Part shown: positions 62,753 to 64,000 of the stretch, one piece after another
Layout of the letters: every line of letters starts with the position of its first letter
Numbering within the stretch: position 1 is the first letter of the stretch
The notes under the pieces: generated by a model
What the model was told of the DNA's origin: nothing
Databases searched by the model: none
What the model saw: the letters and a program-made list of their open reading frames with translations, nothing else
Source: Ancylobacter dichloromethanicus
GTDB lineage: Bacteria; Pseudomonadota; Alphaproteobacteria; Rhizobiales; Xanthobacteraceae
Direction: 5' to 3'
Assembly: GCF_018390645.1 (NCBI RefSeq)
Contig: NZ_JAHBGC010000038.1
Location: 393,645-457,644, forward strand
DNA length: 64,000 nucleotides
Position numbers and translations under genes: made by a program

Positions 62753-63174
62753 TCCCGTCACTCCCTCAAGGGTCGCCTTATACGTCCGGCGCCGGCACGG
62801 ACTGTTCCCGCGGGGCGCTCTCCCGCAGGGCGTGCCCGCTCGCCGAACTACGCTAGCATCCTTCGTGCCATGCCCGTTCCAGGCACAAGCCGACGAATTA
62901 TAGGACAGCATGGCTGCCCTATCAACCGCGAAGATGCCAGAATTGACGCCCGCGCACAAGCGTCGCGGGCGCGGTGGCCGGCGCGTTTTTTCACTCTTCT
63001 TGCGAAGCGTGCGCGCCGGGCGAAACGAACGGTAAGGCTCCCGGTGCCGGCGCGCAACGGCGTTGCGCGTCTCCGGGCCCGGCTCGCCGCCTCCGCCGCG
63101 ACCGGCAAGGGTCTTGCCCGCGCCTCAATTAAGGGTTCCGTTGGGGACGTCGCCAACCCTCCTCGGAGATGTCC
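62753..63174. other. Divergent intergenic region between gltB and the exported protein gene
   Basis: A 422-bp gap. It holds the gltB promoter and about 137 nt of leader on the minus side. On the plus side, GGAG at 63165-63168 serves the exported protein. A GTGCC / GGCAC inverted pair lies in the gltB leader. No gene or known riboswitch is recognised. Confidence 0.5.
62897..62925 (-). promoter_or_regulatory. Sigma-70-type promoter of gltB
   Basis: On the minus strand TTGATA (62920-62925) is followed by exactly 17 bp and TATAAT (62897-62902), a perfect -10. Transcription should start near 62889, which gives a 5' untranslated leader of about 137 nt before gltB. It is the strongest promoter match that I found in this GC-rich window. 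Confidence 0.75.
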
Positions 63175-64000
63175 ATGTCGACGCCCCGCGCGCCGCTGTG
63201 CTTATCGTCGGTGGCTGTGCCGCTGCTTGCCGGCCTCGGTGCCCTCGCCAGCCTGCCGGCGCAGGCGGAAGTGTTCTTTCGCCCCTATGGAGGGGTGTAT
63301 GTCGAGCGCTTCTACGAGCCGCCCCCGCCCCCGGTCTATTACCCGCCGCCGCCCGCCTATGGCGCGCCGCCGCGTTTCCCCTATGCCGATATCGGCCCGA
63401 TGCTGCGCTCCATGGGCATGAGCGGCATCGGCCGCGCGCGGGTCGATGGCCCCACCTATCTGGTCGACGCCACGGCGCGCTCGGGCACGCGCATGCGCGT
63501 GCGAATCGATGCCTATACCGGGCAGGTGATCGCCATGCACCCGATCGGCGGCGCGCCGGCCGGTCCGCCGTCCGCCGGTCAGGCGTCGCGCGTGCCGGCG
63601 ATGCGCCAGGCGTCTCCCGTCGTGCCGCCGCTGCCGCCGGCGCGTCCGCCGGAACTGGCGGCCGTCCCGGCTCCCGCGCCGTCGGTGCAGGCCCCGCCCG
63701 CCGACGCGCCGCCTGCGAACGCTCCCGCTCCGGGCACCGCCGCGTCCCCGGCCGCGTCATCCGACGCCGCGACGGCGACGCCGGCCACGCCGGGCGCGGT
63801 GCGGGTCATTCCCGGCACGGCCGTCCCGCCCAGCGCCGCACCCCGGACCGACGCCGCCGGCCGCGAATCCGGCAGCGGGGGCGCGGCAAAGGCCACAGCT
63901 CCCGAGGCCGCCGCCGCCGAAACCTCCCCAGCCGAGGCGCCGCCCCAGAGCAGCGGCACCGGCACGGGAACCGGCACCGGCAGCGACACGCCCGCCGGCA
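63175..64000 (+). CDS. Exported Pro/Ala-rich protein, truncated by the window end
   Basis: The frame is open from ATG 63175 to the window edge (275 codons seen). A signal peptide (residues 1-31, ending LPAQA) precedes a Pro/Tyr-rich part (YEPPPPPVYYPPPPAYG) and a small conserved module, ADIGPMLRSMGMSGIGRARVDGPTYLVDATARSGTRMRVRIDAYTGQVIAMHPIG. This resembles PepSY-like modules of secreted Hyphomicrobiales proteins. The rest is a long Ala/Pro/Thr low-complexity tail that begins repeating GT near the edge. GGAG lies 6 nt before this ATG, which favours it over the ATG at 63169. It diverges from gltB. Function is unknown. Confidence 0.75.
   Translation, partial: MSTPRAPLCLSSVAVPLLAGLGALASLPAQAEVFFRPYGGVYVERFYEPPPPPVYYPPPPAYGAPPRFPYADIGPMLRSMGMSGIGRARVDGPTYLVDATARSGTRMRVRIDAYTGQVIAMHPIGGAPAGPPSAGQASRVPAMRQASPVVPPLPPARPPELAAVPAPAPSVQAPPADAPPANAPAPGTAASPAASSDAATATPATPGAVRVIPGTAVPPSAAPRTDAAGRESGSGGAAKATAPEAAAAETSPAEAPPQSSGTGTGTGTGSDTPAG

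Overview
The window is high-GC, gene-dense chromosomal DNA from an alphaproteobacterium. Gene families and local orders point to Hyphomicrobiales (Rhizobiales), and most likely a Xanthobacteraceae-type genome such as Ancylobacter, Starkeya or Xanthobacter. Supporting signs are the ffh-rpsP-rimM-trmD-rplS operon, the lysC-ptsP-prfA-prmC-DUF4167 block, the phaR/phaA/phaB polyhydroxybutyrate genes, IalB, DUF459, DUF930 and DUF4167 proteins, and palindromic intergenic repeats. The family-level placement is inference. No rRNA, tRNA or CRISPR array was seen.

Layout. Positions 1-4000 are gene-poor and decayed: an IS630-type transposase relic, an orphan TetR regulator with a tandem operator-like site upstream, about 800 bp with no convincing gene, and an IS5-type relic broken by several frameshifts. 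From 4.0 kb the core genome begins: argJ, a MutT-type Nudix hydrolase, a methyltransferase, comF-grx-nitrilase-DUF1178, a cytochrome c maturation block (ccmC-ccmD-ccmG, without ccmA or ccmB), a DUF930 protein and an unusual pyruvate kinase. At 13.3-17.4 kb lies the SRP/ribosome operon ffh-rpsP-rimM-trmD-rplS, with a palindromic repeat in each of its first three intercistronic gaps.

From 17.5 to 27.1 kb the leucine genes leuC, leuD and leuB are spread among other genes. These include a VanX-type dipeptidase, a Gly/His-rich exported protein, a small membrane protein with a zincin-type metallopeptidase, an RHH protein, a glyoxalase and a two-gene GMC dehydrogenase. From 27.3 to 34.6 kb are ispA, mtgA, rpmF, a lipoprotein hydrolase, phaR and the PHB precursor genes phaA-phaB. 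From 34.8 to 41.1 kb are an EamA exporter, a cupin, gloB, IalB, a YkvA protein, thpR, a MOSC protein and a DUF4167 protein.

From 41.7 to 48.1 kb are prmC-prfA-ptsP-lysC on the minus strand and ubiG diverging from them. Then come an MFS transporter and clpB, then galU, an MltB-type transglycosylase and a DUF459 SGNH protein (cell-envelope genes), and the glutamate synthase pair gltB-gltD. gltB has a near-consensus sigma-70 promoter. The window ends inside an exported proline/alanine-rich protein.

No clear defence system, prophage or biosynthetic cluster is present. The parts most worth a second look are the atypical pyruvate kinase, the GMC dehydrogenase without a cytochrome partner, the intercistronic palindromes, the orphan TetR operator, and the metallopeptidase/small membrane protein pair between leuC and leuD.
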